NCBI GenBank assembly: GCA_910578795.1
Contig: CAJTSD010000067.1
Coordinates: 1-15,392 of the forward strand
From: an uncultured Lachnospiraceae bacterium
GTDB lineage: Bacteria; Bacillota; Clostridia; Lachnospirales; Lachnospiraceae
Direction of reading: 5' to 3'
DNA length: 15,392 bases
The translations under genes and the position numbers were made by a program. A model generated the notes under the pieces. It made no database searches. It worked only from the letters and a program-made list of their open reading frames with translations, and was not told the DNA's origin. Every line of letters begins with the position of its first letter. Position 1 is the first letter of the stretch. Positions 6,434 to 12,501 of this stretch are shown piece after piece.

Positions 6434-7399
6434 ATGGATAACGAACAGTATTTTGCAAAAAAACGGGCGGAATATAAGGAATTTATTCTCGACAAAATCA
6501 ATACGCGTTCCGGGCAGTTTGGGGACTTTGGTGATTTGGAAACGAGAAGTATGTATCTTATCAGTATGCAGCCCTTGTATTTTAACCCTTCGGAATTTCA
6601 GGAAGGATTTTATGACGCAGTCCGCGGGCAGGACTGGCAGTCGGTGAATGATTATCTTTATCAGGAAATGTGCTATTGGCTCATTCCGTGCAGTGACGGA
6701 GGGGGCGGCTATGACCATTGCTTTCGTTTTTATCAGGCGTTGGAGGCGTTTGCGTGCGGAGCAGAGCGCGTTTTGGAACAGGTTTATCCGCTGGAATTGG
6801 GACTAACGGAAAATGGTTACCGTTTTTATGTAGCCGGATCAAATCTTGTGATTGCCCAATATTATCATGACGAGGAATTGCTGAAACAGGCGGTGGAAAC
6901 TGCAAATAAATTTGTTGGCAGCAGGGCTTCCAAATGGGAGCGCTATGCGATTGCGTTTTTGCTGAATCTTATCAATAAAGAGCTTGAGGCGGCGAATGAC
7001 AATCTGCTGAACGTCTGCAAAGGCTATGGCAGGGTTGAAAAACCGATGTTGGCGGCAGAGGACGTCTGCGTTCCTGCGCATGGACTTTACTGCATTGCCA
7101 AAAGCTGGCTCACCGCGGAAGAATTTGCAAAGCTCACGATGCCAAAGCATAAAGCATTTTTGCAGGAATATGCGCAGTGGCGGCTCGAAAATGCCGCGCC
7201 TACGCTAAAACCATATATGGTCTATCCTAAGGATATGGATATTTTCAATCGAATTTATGCAATGCCGACGGCAAAAACAATTCTTACGCAGGAGCGTTTT
7301 ACCGAGCGCGCTAAGCTTCAGCCGGTGATTGACTGCAGGAAAATGCACGGGATTTTCGTGGACGCTTTGCGCAACGGCGCGGAAGGAGAGCAGCATTGA
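6434..7399 (+). CDS. Hypothetical helical protein, 321 aa (possibly Imm49-like)
   Basis: This is a soluble, largely alpha-helical 321-aa protein with no signal peptide or membrane segment. The start is ATG 6434, behind AGGAG (6421-6425) with an 8-base gap; the frame extends to 6380 without support. Recognisable patches are LIPCSDGGGGYDHCFRFYQA, HGLYCIAKSWL and WERYAIAFLLNLINKELEAA. The pattern of paired helices with conserved W, Y and HG motifs recalls the Imm49 group of polymorphic-toxin immunity proteins, but this is a weak impression without a search. Its stop overlaps the start of the next gene by a TTGA quartet, so the two are probably made together. No toxin gene is nearby. Confidence 0.65.
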   Translation: MDNEQYFAKKRAEYKEFILDKINTRSGQFGDFGDLETRSMYLISMQPLYFNPSEFQEGFYDAVRGQDWQSVNDYLYQEMCYWLIPCSDGGGGYDHCFRFYQALEAFACGAERVLEQVYPLELGLTENGYRFYVAGSNLVIAQYYHDEELLKQAVETANKFVGSRASKWERYAIAFLLNLINKELEAANDNLLNVCKGYGRVEKPMLAAEDVCVPAHGLYCIAKSWLTAEEFAKLTMPKHKAFLQEYAQWRLENAAPTLKPYMVYPKDMDIFNRIYAMPTAKTILTQERFTERAKLQPVIDCRKMHGIFVDALRNGAEGEQH

Positions 7400-7998
7400 A
7401 TCAAAAAGGTCATTATGCATGGGACTGCATCGGGGAATTGGCTGGGAAGCGGTTGTTGAATATGGACGAAAAAGCGGCAGTGTGTAGGAAAATCAGATCT
7501 TCCATGTACAAGCCTTCTTTTGCTGTCACATTTGCGGTAAAAATCATGCCGTTCCTTGCAGTGCTGACACTTCTCGTTGGAATGAAATATATCTTGCAAG
7601 CCTCGTCTACATTGACCGTTGTGTGCGGCATTATTATCTTTGCTGTTTCGGTCGTTTATATCACATCCGCATTGTTCTTTTATCTTGTAAAGGAAATATG
7701 GGTATACGACAGGTGGAAGACGCAGGAAAAAGAGGTTATGAAAAAAGACGTGTACTGCGTGCCTGTCATAATTGGGGAAACCTTTCGGGCAGGCGGTAAA
7801 AAGAAACACTGCTATGCAACGCTCAAATATACGCAGGACGAGGACTTTCTTGATACCTATCAAATTACGGAATATTTATATAATCATATAAATGAGAAAA
7901 CGCCATATTGCTGTTATTACGAAGGCAAACCCGAAAAGTACAATGCGGGAAAGTATAAATTGTTTTTTATTTCTGCGGACAACGAATTAGAAGAATAA
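7396..7998 (+). CDS. Hypothetical membrane protein with two transmembrane helices
   Basis: This 200-aa protein starts with TTG 7396, which overlaps the TGA of the previous gene; GGAAGGAG at 7381-7388 serves as ribosome binding site. Two hydrophobic helices (about residues 45-65 and 73-96) are joined by a short loop, which leaves a cytoplasmic N-terminal arm and a soluble C-terminal domain of about 100 residues (TFRAGGKKKHCYATLKYT, ISADNELEE end) with mixed strands. The domain is small and basic then acidic, and I recognise no family. The coupling to the 321-aa protein suggests one functional pair, perhaps a membrane anchor and its soluble partner. Confidence 0.6.
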   Translation: MNQKGHYAWDCIGELAGKRLLNMDEKAAVCRKIRSSMYKPSFAVTFAVKIMPFLAVLTLLVGMKYILQASSTLTVVCGIIIFAVSVVYITSALFFYLVKEIWVYDRWKTQEKEVMKKDVYCVPVIIGETFRAGGKKKHCYATLKYTQDEDFLDTYQITEYLYNHINEKTPYCCYYEGKPEKYNAGKYKLFFISADNELEE

Positions 7999-8029
7999 AT
8001 TACTACGGACTTCGCAGTAAATGTGAATA

Positions 8030-8051
8030 CCTGTCTGAACAGGAACTTTTT
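8030..8051 (+). terminator. Weak terminator candidate after the membrane protein gene
   Basis: CCTGT (8030-8034) and ACAGG (8039-8043) form a 5-bp stem with a 4-base loop, followed by AAC and five Ts (8047-8051). A second imperfect stem (TTACT near 8000 with AGTAA) precedes it. The stem is short, so this is tentative. Confidence 0.3.
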
Positions 8052-8086
8052 CATTCCCGAAAAACAACCATTTCGTGCCATTTTGG

Positions 8087-8115
8087 TTGAAAGCAGAAAA
8101 CTTTGCCGATATAAT
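8087..8115 (+). promoter_or_regulatory. Sigma-A promoter for the gene at 8190
   Basis: TTGAAA (8087-8092), exactly 17 bases, then TATAAT (8110-8115). The predicted start near 8122 leaves a leader of about 68 bases. Confidence 0.65.
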
Positions 8116-8189
8116 ATAGAAAAGTTAACATAAAATAGCTGGCAAGGTATGAATCCATAAGAAAATCCATATGCAGAAAGGCGCGAAAT

Positions 8190-8810
8190 ATGAATATTAA
8201 TGCAATTTTATCCAAAGCAGATATTCCCGCAAATTTATCGGGCAGCAGCATCAAATGCGGAAATGAATTTGACATCATGTTACAACAGCTCAAGGACGAA
8301 ACGGCTTTTGATGAGATGAAGCAGTTTTTAGAAGAAAAGTTCAATGTAGAAATTTTTTTAACAGACTACAGTTGCGAAAAAACAGATACCAAAGCGCAGA
8401 ACCATGACCTCTCAATGCTGGAACGCTGCAATATGACAGGCGGGCGAAACGTCATTATCTCCAAGAAAACCTTATTAAGAATGAAAGACGACAGCAGCTT
8501 TCGGCGGAAAGTCTACCAGTCAATTGAAGACATTCCGTGGTCAGGTAAGGCAACAGGCGGCTGCGTTAAGAGCAATGGCGTATTTATTCATGAAGACGGG
8601 ACAGGCGGTTATTACTTGGAATTTGACTGGGGAGATGCAGATGAGGGGACAAAGCCCCAAAAAGAAAAGACAGCATATTCCGACAATCTGAACAAAATAC
8701 CTGACGTGATGCCCGATGGACAAAAAGACACGGGATTTCAGACAGAAGTGTTTAGCTCTTTTATGGGTGCGGACTTGAGCGGTATAAGACATTGTACCAA
8801 AAGGATATAG
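8190..8810 (+). CDS. Conserved hypothetical protein, C-terminus displaced by a frameshift
   Basis: As read this is a 206-aa soluble protein starting MNINAILSKADIPANLSGSS, with AAAGG (8177-8181) 8 bases before the ATG. Motifs include CNMTGGRNVIISKKTLLRM and KATGGCVKSNGVFIHEDGTG followed by YYLEFDWGD. I believe this is a family of uncharacterised Lachnospiraceae proteins (the name DUF6033 comes to mind, unverified). Its middle resembles a beta-rich binding domain. The last dozen residues (SGIRHCTKRI) look wrong, because the frame one base back carries on with a protein-like tail of 43 aa; see the entry at 8762-8908. The gene has its own promoter and is followed by a terminator-like stem. Confidence 0.6.
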   Translation: MNINAILSKADIPANLSGSSIKCGNEFDIMLQQLKDETAFDEMKQFLEEKFNVEIFLTDYSCEKTDTKAQNHDLSMLERCNMTGGRNVIISKKTLLRMKDDSSFRRKVYQSIEDIPWSGKATGGCVKSNGVFIHEDGTGGYYLEFDWGDADEGTKPQKEKTAYSDNLNKIPDVMPDGQKDTGFQTEVFSSFMGADLSGIRHCTKRI

Positions 8811-8908
8811 ACGCAACAGAGGACACACGGAATATTGTAACGATAGACATTGTTTGGCAGATATATGAGCGCGATAAGGACAATAAGTGTATTACACTAT
8901 CCATTTAA
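8762..8908 (+). pseudogene. Displaced 3' end of the gene at 8190 (-1 frame)
   Basis: In the frame shifted by -1 relative to the gene at 8190, the sequence from about 8762 reads YGCGLERYKTLYQKDIDATE and continues TRNIVTIDIVWQIYERDKDN to TAA 8906-8908. It overlaps the visible end of the upstream ORF and looks like the natural C-terminus of that protein, giving an intact length near 240 aa. A one-base loss in the short T run at 8757-8762 would explain it. A sequencing error or -1 programmed frameshifting are alternatives. Confidence 0.45.
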
Positions 8909-8935
8909 TGAATGAAAAGAAATAGAGGGGCATAT

Positions 8936-8966
8936 CATCAGTTGACAGCCCCTTTTCGCAACCTAT
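8936..8966. terminator. Terminator-like stem between convergent genes
   Basis: AGGGGC (8936-8941) pairs with GCCCCT (8958-8963) around a 16-base loop, and TTTT (8963-8966) follows on the plus strand. It lies where the gene at 8190 and the minus-strand reductase converge and touches the reductase stop codon. The long loop lowers confidence. Confidence 0.4.
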
Positions 8967-9880
8967 TCCAAAACACCAGCCGTTTCTCCCCAATATTTCA
9001 TAATTGTCAGATGCTGTGGGCAGTGCTGTTCACACTGACCGCATTTGATGCAGGAAGAAGCCTTTCCCATTCCGAGATTTCCCGTAAAATGGTTATAGTA
9101 GTTCTTTGCCGCCGGAATTTGCTGTTCCCCAAATTTGCTGATGTCATTCATCAGCATGAAATAATCAGGGATCCCAATTTTCTGCGGACAGCCGTCCACA
9201 CAATAGCGGCACTCTGTACAGGCAATGCTTTCCCTCGAAAGAATAATCTGCGCAACCTTTTCCACAAGCTGCTTTTCCTGCGCCGTCAGAGGCTTGAAAT
9301 TCGTCATGTAAGAAAGATTATCCTCCATTTGCTCCATATTGCTCATGCCCGAAAGCACCATTACCACGTTTTCAAGCGAAGCCAAATAGCGAACTGCCCA
9401 TGAAGCAACGGACAGATTCGGATTCGCCTCCTTTAGCAGCCGTTTTGCCTCCGCTGGAACATTTGCAAGCAGTCCGCCCTTAACAGGCTCCATAACCAGT
9501 ACAGGCTTATTATGCTTTACTGCCACCTCATAGCACTTTCGGGGCTGTACGTCAAAGTTCTCCCAGTCGGCATAGTTTAGCTGAAGCTGTACATATTCCA
9601 TTTCAGGGTGGCGCGTCAGAAATTCGTCCAACACATCTGCTTTGTCATGAAACGAAAATCCAATATGACGGATTTTTCCCTCAGCCTTCTTTTGGACGAC
9701 AAATTCAAAGGCGCCGATTTCCTCCGCCATGATAAGGAACCGCCGTATCATAATAGTTGAAGCCAGCTGCCATAAGCGGTCCGCCATTTTGCACAGCGTA
9801 TCATAATCCACCTTTGTGGCGTCAGCCGAATCCATGAGCGGCAGGCGCATAAGCCCGAAACCAAGTTTTTTTGTGTTCAT
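8963..9880 (-). CDS. Aldo/keto reductase with C-terminal 2[4Fe-4S] domain, internally deleted
   Basis: This is a 305-aa ORF of the bacterial aldo/keto reductase family that carries a ferredoxin-like tail. The start is ATG 9880, with AAGGAGG (9891-9897 region) about 10 bases away; the frame continues upstream without homology. Intact relatives are about 370-390 aa. The N-terminal strand (LGFGLMRLPL) and the later barrel (KIRHIGFSFHDKADV, VMEPVKGGLLANVP, VLSGMSNMEQMEDN) are present, as are both clusters: C221-x2-C-x2-C-x3-CP and C277-x2-C-x2-C-x3-CP. The segment carrying the catalytic D, Y, K and H is lost. About residue 36 the frame slips, the DTAVPYHGG sequence with the catalytic Tyr survives only in another frame, and roughly 65-75 residues after it are gone. 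The barrel cannot be active. It diverges from the MarR gene. Confidence 0.75.
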   Translation of the reverse strand: MNTKKLGFGLMRLPLMDSADATKVDYDTLCKMADRLWQLASTIMIRRFLIMAEEIGAFEFVVQKKAEGKIRHIGFSFHDKADVLDEFLTRHPEMEYVQLQLNYADWENFDVQPRKCYEVAVKHNKPVLVMEPVKGGLLANVPAEAKRLLKEANPNLSVASWAVRYLASLENVVMVLSGMSNMEQMEDNLSYMTNFKPLTAQEKQLVEKVAQIILSRESIACTECRYCVDGCPQKIGIPDYFMLMNDISKFGEQQIPAAKNYYNHFTGNLGMGKASSCIKCGQCEQHCPQHLTIMKYWGETAGVLE

Positions 9881-9918
9881 TCTGTAAAATCCTCCTTGTT
9901 TTTTTCCCGCGGGCATAC

Positions 9919-9947
9919 TTGCCTTCTCCAACCATTCTGTGTATAAT
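9919..9947 (+). promoter_or_regulatory. Sigma-A promoter of the MarR gene
   Basis: TTGCCT (9919-9924), 17 bases, TATAAT (9942-9947). The expected start near 9954 falls inside the first operator copy, which fits repression by the MarR protein itself. I could not find an equally good promoter for the divergent reductase. Confidence 0.55.
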
Positions 9948-9950
9948 GAC

Positions 9951-9961
9951 TTTACTGTAAA
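9951..9961. promoter_or_regulatory. MarR operator candidate, copy 1
   Basis: TTTACTGTAAA is a perfect palindrome around a central T. It covers the predicted transcription start of the MarR gene. The same 13-base ACTTTACTGTAAA recurs 35 bp downstream. Confidence 0.55.
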
Positions 9962-9985
9962 GCTTTGGTTGTTGGTAAAGCAAAC

Positions 9986-9996
9986 TTTACTGTAAA
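9986..9996. promoter_or_regulatory. MarR operator candidate, copy 2
   Basis: This is a second TTTACTGTAAA palindrome, 35 bp (about 3.3 helical turns) from the first. Two identical palindromes in the short divergent gap, next to a MarR gene, are what an autoregulatory operator pair looks like. Confidence 0.55.
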
Positions 9997-10008
9997 TAAT
10001 AATATACA

Positions 10009-10512
10009 TTGCAATTCACAGAGATACAGGAAATGCTTTTGACATTGCTTCCGTTATGGAATTACCGCATTGCCAAACCATTCAAACAGCTTTTAGAGGA
10101 AGGAATCAGTCTTGAAATGTATTACTGCATCAGGACACTGCAATGGGGAGGCGGAATCATGACCATGTCCGAGCTTGCGCAATATACCAAAATGCAGAAG
10201 CAGCAGATGACTCAGATGGTCAACCGCCTTGTGGAGCAGGGGCTTGTGGAGCGAATCTATGAGCCTTCCAACCGCAGGATTATCAAAATCCATCTTACGG
10301 ACAAGGCAGCCGAATATTTGGAACAGTTTTTGGAACATGACGCAGGGTGTTTTCGTCCGCTTTTAGAGGAAATGACGCCGCAAGACATCGCTGACTTTAA
10401 AAAGGGGCTGGAACTTCTGATTAACGTATTCTCCAGCATGTCCTGCAACTGCCATGACCAGCATGATGTTGTGACGTCTATGAAAGAAAACGCAGTATTG
10501 CAGGACAAATAA
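10009..10512 (+). CDS. MarR-family transcriptional regulator
   Basis: This is a 167-aa winged-helix regulator. Helices in the first third lead to MTMSELAQYTKMQKQQMTQM (helix-turn-helix, about residues 51-70). Then come VNRLVEQGLVERIYEPSNRR (recognition helix and wing, about 71-90) and IIKIHLTDKAAEYLEQF. The C-terminal helices would dimerise. A CNCHDQHD patch near residues 145-153 could sense metal or redox state, which is speculation. The frame starts at TTG 10009 with no ribosome binding site; ATG 10033 has AGGAA too close, so the start is unsettled. It diverges from the decayed reductase, with two palindromes between them. MarR proteins usually repress themselves and a neighbour and are released by small ligands. 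Confidence 0.8.
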   Translation: MQFTEIQEMLLTLLPLWNYRIAKPFKQLLEEGISLEMYYCIRTLQWGGGIMTMSELAQYTKMQKQQMTQMVNRLVEQGLVERIYEPSNRRIIKIHLTDKAAEYLEQFLEHDAGCFRPLLEEMTPQDIADFKKGLELLINVFSSMSCNCHDQHDVVTSMKENAVLQDK

Positions 10513-10553
10513 GCACATGGCGTTTCACAATAAAAATTGAAAGAGGCTTCTGA

Positions 10554-10694
10554 CAAAAAAGTTACACTGGACAAAAGTATTTTCACGGATTGGCGGATAA
10601 ATCAGAAGTTGATATAACAAATTTTTCAACAATTAATATGGAAGAGTTATTTTCACGGATTGAGGCATGGAAGGAGGAAATTCTGCATGATTGA
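10554..10694 (+). pseudogene. C-terminal remnant of an unidentified gene
   Basis: A frame open from 10554 without a start codon encodes a protein-like tail including KYFHGLADKSEVDITNFSTI and RIEAWKEEILHD, ending at TGA 10692-10694. It overlaps the start of the PHP gene at 10687, as adjacent genes of one operon often do. The N-terminal part is gone. I cannot assign the family; the tail would fit a small soluble enzyme. Confidence 0.35.
10578..10662 (+). repeat. Two 15-bp direct repeats 70 bp apart
   Basis: TATTTTCACGGATTG occurs at 10578-10592 and again at 10648-10662. The two copies fall in different frames of the remnant, so they do not reflect a repeated protein motif. They may be a footprint of a duplication or of slippage between short repeats. 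Confidence 0.45.
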
Positions 10695-11430
10695 CGCGCA
10701 TGTTCATCTGGAAAAAGGCGATTATTCGGTAGAATGGATTAGCCAGTTTGGAACATATTCATATCTTCAAAGAATGCCGTAATCTCTATAATGAAATGTC
10801 TGTATATAATGAATATCAGAAGAATTGGTATCAGAAAAGATGGGAACAGGCACGTCCTCTAAAGGATTATATAGATTACATAGAAAAATTAAAACAAATA
10901 GATTTCCCGATACGATTAAAATTTGGCCTTGAAGTATGTTATTCTCCTGAGCATGAAATTGACATTGCACAAATGAAACAAATGTATTCCTTTGAGTTTT
11001 TAGTAGGCTCAATCCATTTTATTGATGGATGGGCATTCAGTCATCGGAAACAGCGGTGGAACAAGAACGATTATGATATGGATGAACTGTACGAAAGGTA
11101 TTACGCACGTATGCTGTCATTAATTAACAGCCGATTATTTTCAGGATTGGCACATCCACAGTCATTACAATGTTATGGGGCATACCCGCAAAAGGATTTT
11201 AGACATATTTATTTATAGCTTGCACAAGCGCTTTGTTTAAATGATATGTATATTGAGCAAAGCAGCGGATTGCGATTAATTATGGCGATAAGCAGCTGGG
11301 AATGAATGCAGATATGTTGGAGTGCATGGTAAGGTGTAATGTGCCAATTCTGACAGCATCAGATGCACACTCGCCACAAAATGTTGGCTTATATATTAAA
11401 GAAATGAACGAATTGATTCAATCTGTCTAA
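10687..11430 (+). pseudogene. Broken PHP-family phosphatase (histidinol-phosphatase-like)
   Basis: The pieces rebuild a protein of about 255-260 aa with PHP metal-binding motifs: MIDAHVHLEKG at the start (H-x-H), IKFGLEVCYSPEHE-like (here RLKFGLEVCYSPEHEID), SIHFIDGWAFSH, GLAHP, and TASDAHSPQNVG near the end. At least three lesions are visible. The N-terminal frame (10687 onward) reaches a stop near 10780, and the match continues in another frame from 10748 after a loss of about ten codons. TAG at 11216-11218 interrupts the main frame. A further shift near 11277 moves the C-terminus to the frame ending at TAA 11428. The longest surviving piece is 10748-11218. The intact enzyme would remove phosphate from histidinol phosphate or a similar substrate. 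Confidence 0.7.
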
Positions 11431-11494
11431 TGGAATGTTACAAATGTAATTATGGTGTGAAATTTTCAAATAACGTAAAGGAATGGTTATTGGT

Positions 11495-11989
11495 ATGAAA
11501 GATATTATAGAAAAGTATAGAGGAAATTATATAGCAGAGATGCGTAAAGTAGTAGGACATGCGCCGCTTAGGACAATAGGGTGCGGAGTTATTATTGAAA
11601 ACGACAAAGGGGAAATATTACTTCAAAAGCGACGCGATAATGGACTTTGGGCAATCATTGGCGGTTCTATGGAGATTGGGGAAAAATTTATAGAAACGGT
11701 AAAAAGAGAAGCATTTGAGGAAGCTGGAATTGAAATAAAAGAACTGACATTGTTTGGCATTTATTCAGGTGAGGATAGAATTATCACTTATCCGAATGGA
11801 GATATTTGCTGTGGGACGGGTATTATTTTTAAAGCAACTGCTTATAGTGGGGAAATACAAAATAATACAGAAGAAGCACTGGAGCATAGATTTTTTGATA
11901 AAACAAATCTACCCGATAATATAAATAAATACGATAAACAAATAATTATTGATTGGACAAAAAATTTTCAGCAAGTTATTGTTGATTGA
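11495..11989 (+). CDS. NUDIX hydrolase
   Basis: This is a 164-aa cytoplasmic enzyme that would cleave a nucleoside diphosphate linked to another moiety, using Mg2+ or Mn2+. The full Nudix box G-x5-E-x7-RE-U-x-EE-x-G-U is intact: G57, E63, R71-E72, E75-E76, G78. Before it are GCGVIIENDKGEILLQKR and LWAIIGGSMEIGE, typical of this fold. The preferred start is ATG 11495 (MKDIIEKYRG), which matches relatives. ATG 11483 is possible but abuts its AAAGGA (11477-11482); the gap to 11495 is 12 bases. The substrate is not predictable. The gene stands between a decayed gene and a hairpin-rich spacer and seems intact. Confidence 0.85.
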   Translation: MKDIIEKYRGNYIAEMRKVVGHAPLRTIGCGVIIENDKGEILLQKRRDNGLWAIIGGSMEIGEKFIETVKREAFEEAGIEIKELTLFGIYSGEDRIITYPNGDICCGTGIIFKATAYSGEIQNNTEEALEHRFFDKTNLPDNINKYDKQIIIDWTKNFQQVIVD

Positions 11990-11993
11990 TTTC

Positions 11994-12041
11994 CGGAGGC
12001 TGTATATATGATATTTTATCATAAATACAGAGAATCCTCCG
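11994..12041. repeat. Long imperfect hairpin just after the NUDIX gene
   Basis: Three nested arms pair in order: CGGAGG (11994-11999) with CCTCCG (12036-12041), CTGTAT (12000-12005) with ATACAG (12025-12030), and ATGATA (12008-12013) with TATCAT (12017-12022) around a 3-base TTT loop. A 5-base bulge (12031-12035) and a small internal mismatch interrupt it. There is no T run, so a plain intrinsic terminator is unlikely. It could be a transcript-end stem or the hairpin end of a lost insertion element. Confidence 0.5.
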
Positions 12042-12080
12042 TATCCACCCACATCTGCATATTCCCTTCAAGATACAATA

Positions 12081-12104
12081 AATCCATCGACGCGTCGATG
12101 GATT
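12081..12104. repeat. 24-bp perfect palindrome
   Basis: AATCCATCGACG (12081-12092) is followed at once by its exact reverse complement (12093-12104), with ACGCGT at the centre. A perfect 24-bp palindrome with no spacer is rare by chance. It has no adjacent T run and is 77 bases from the next obvious element. It may be a protein-binding site, a recombination or insertion scar, or an artefact of fold-back joining. Confidence 0.6.
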
Positions 12105-12212
12105 GCGTATATCAAGCGGCTCATCTATTGCCAAAGCCTTTAAGGCACATGTCCTCTTTTTATTGATTTTTTGAAAGCATTTCAATCAGTTTACCAATTC
12201 CCGTATATTTTG

Positions 12213-12221
12213 TGTTATAAT
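12213..12221 (+). promoter_or_regulatory. Extended -10 promoter candidate
   Basis: TGT followed by TATAAT (12216-12221) is a textbook extended -10. There is no good -35 at 17 bases (TTTACC is 20 away). Transcription would start near 12228 and enter the structured leader before the RibD-like gene. Confidence 0.4.
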
Positions 12222-12245
12222 GTTTAATGTGATTTTGTTGTCTCC

Positions 12246-12305
12246 GCTCTGCTTCGGTCGGCACAGAGCAGATGTCCACTGGACATCTTGTGCCCTCATT
12301 TTTTT
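12246..12305 (+). terminator. Structured terminator-like element with alternative pairings
   Basis: The core stem AGATGTCC (12270-12277) and GGACATCT (12281-12288) has a 3-base loop. GGCACA (12260-12265) and TGTGCC (12289-12294) extend it past a 4-base bulge, and seven Ts (12299-12305) follow. Alternatively GCTCTG (12246-12251) pairs with CAGAGC (12264-12269), which uses part of the same GGCACA. The two arrangements exclude each other, as in an attenuator. It lies between the promoter candidate at 12213 and the RibD-like gene. Confidence 0.45.
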
Positions 12306-12373
12306 CCATGATGCGCAGCTTCGTTTATCTGAGTTCGTAACGTCCTATTGGGAAGATATAACACAAGGGAAAC

Positions 12374-12465
12374 TTTAAGGGAAAGCTTACCTGCGATAAA
12401 CTTAGTATTTTCAAGGGTTAGCGGAGAATTTAACAACAAAATATAACAGCAATGTTTCCCTTAAA
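12374..12465. repeat. 11-bp inverted repeat in the leader of the RibD-like gene
   Basis: TTTAAGGGAAA (12374-12384) is the exact reverse complement of TTTCCCTTAAA (12455-12465), with 70 bases between. A second copy on the left, AAGGGAAAC (12365-12373), can pair with GTTTCCCTT (12454-12462) instead. The rest of the interval 12306-12501 holds no gene. Confidence 0.45.
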
Positions 12466-12501
12466 AATCATCAAATTACAATCAGGAGTTGGAGGGATAA
12501 A

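Noticed and set aside
8912..9403. 163-aa plus-strand ORF
   Set aside because: It is the antisense shadow of the aldo/keto reductase, whose Fe-S cysteine motifs are unmistakable on the minus strand.
9881..10009. N-terminal extension of the reductase to 10009
   Set aside because: The extra 43 residues have no family resemblance and cross the MarR promoter and operators; ATG 9880 has a good ribosome binding site.
11976..12185. 69-aa minus-strand ORF over the NUDIX 3' end and hairpin region
   Set aside because: No ribosome binding site or domain, and it runs through the hairpin and the perfect palindrome.
12306..12501. FMN or tetrahydrofolate riboswitch ahead of the RibD-like gene
   Set aside because: None of the conserved core sequences of those riboswitches could be found; only simple inverted repeats are present.
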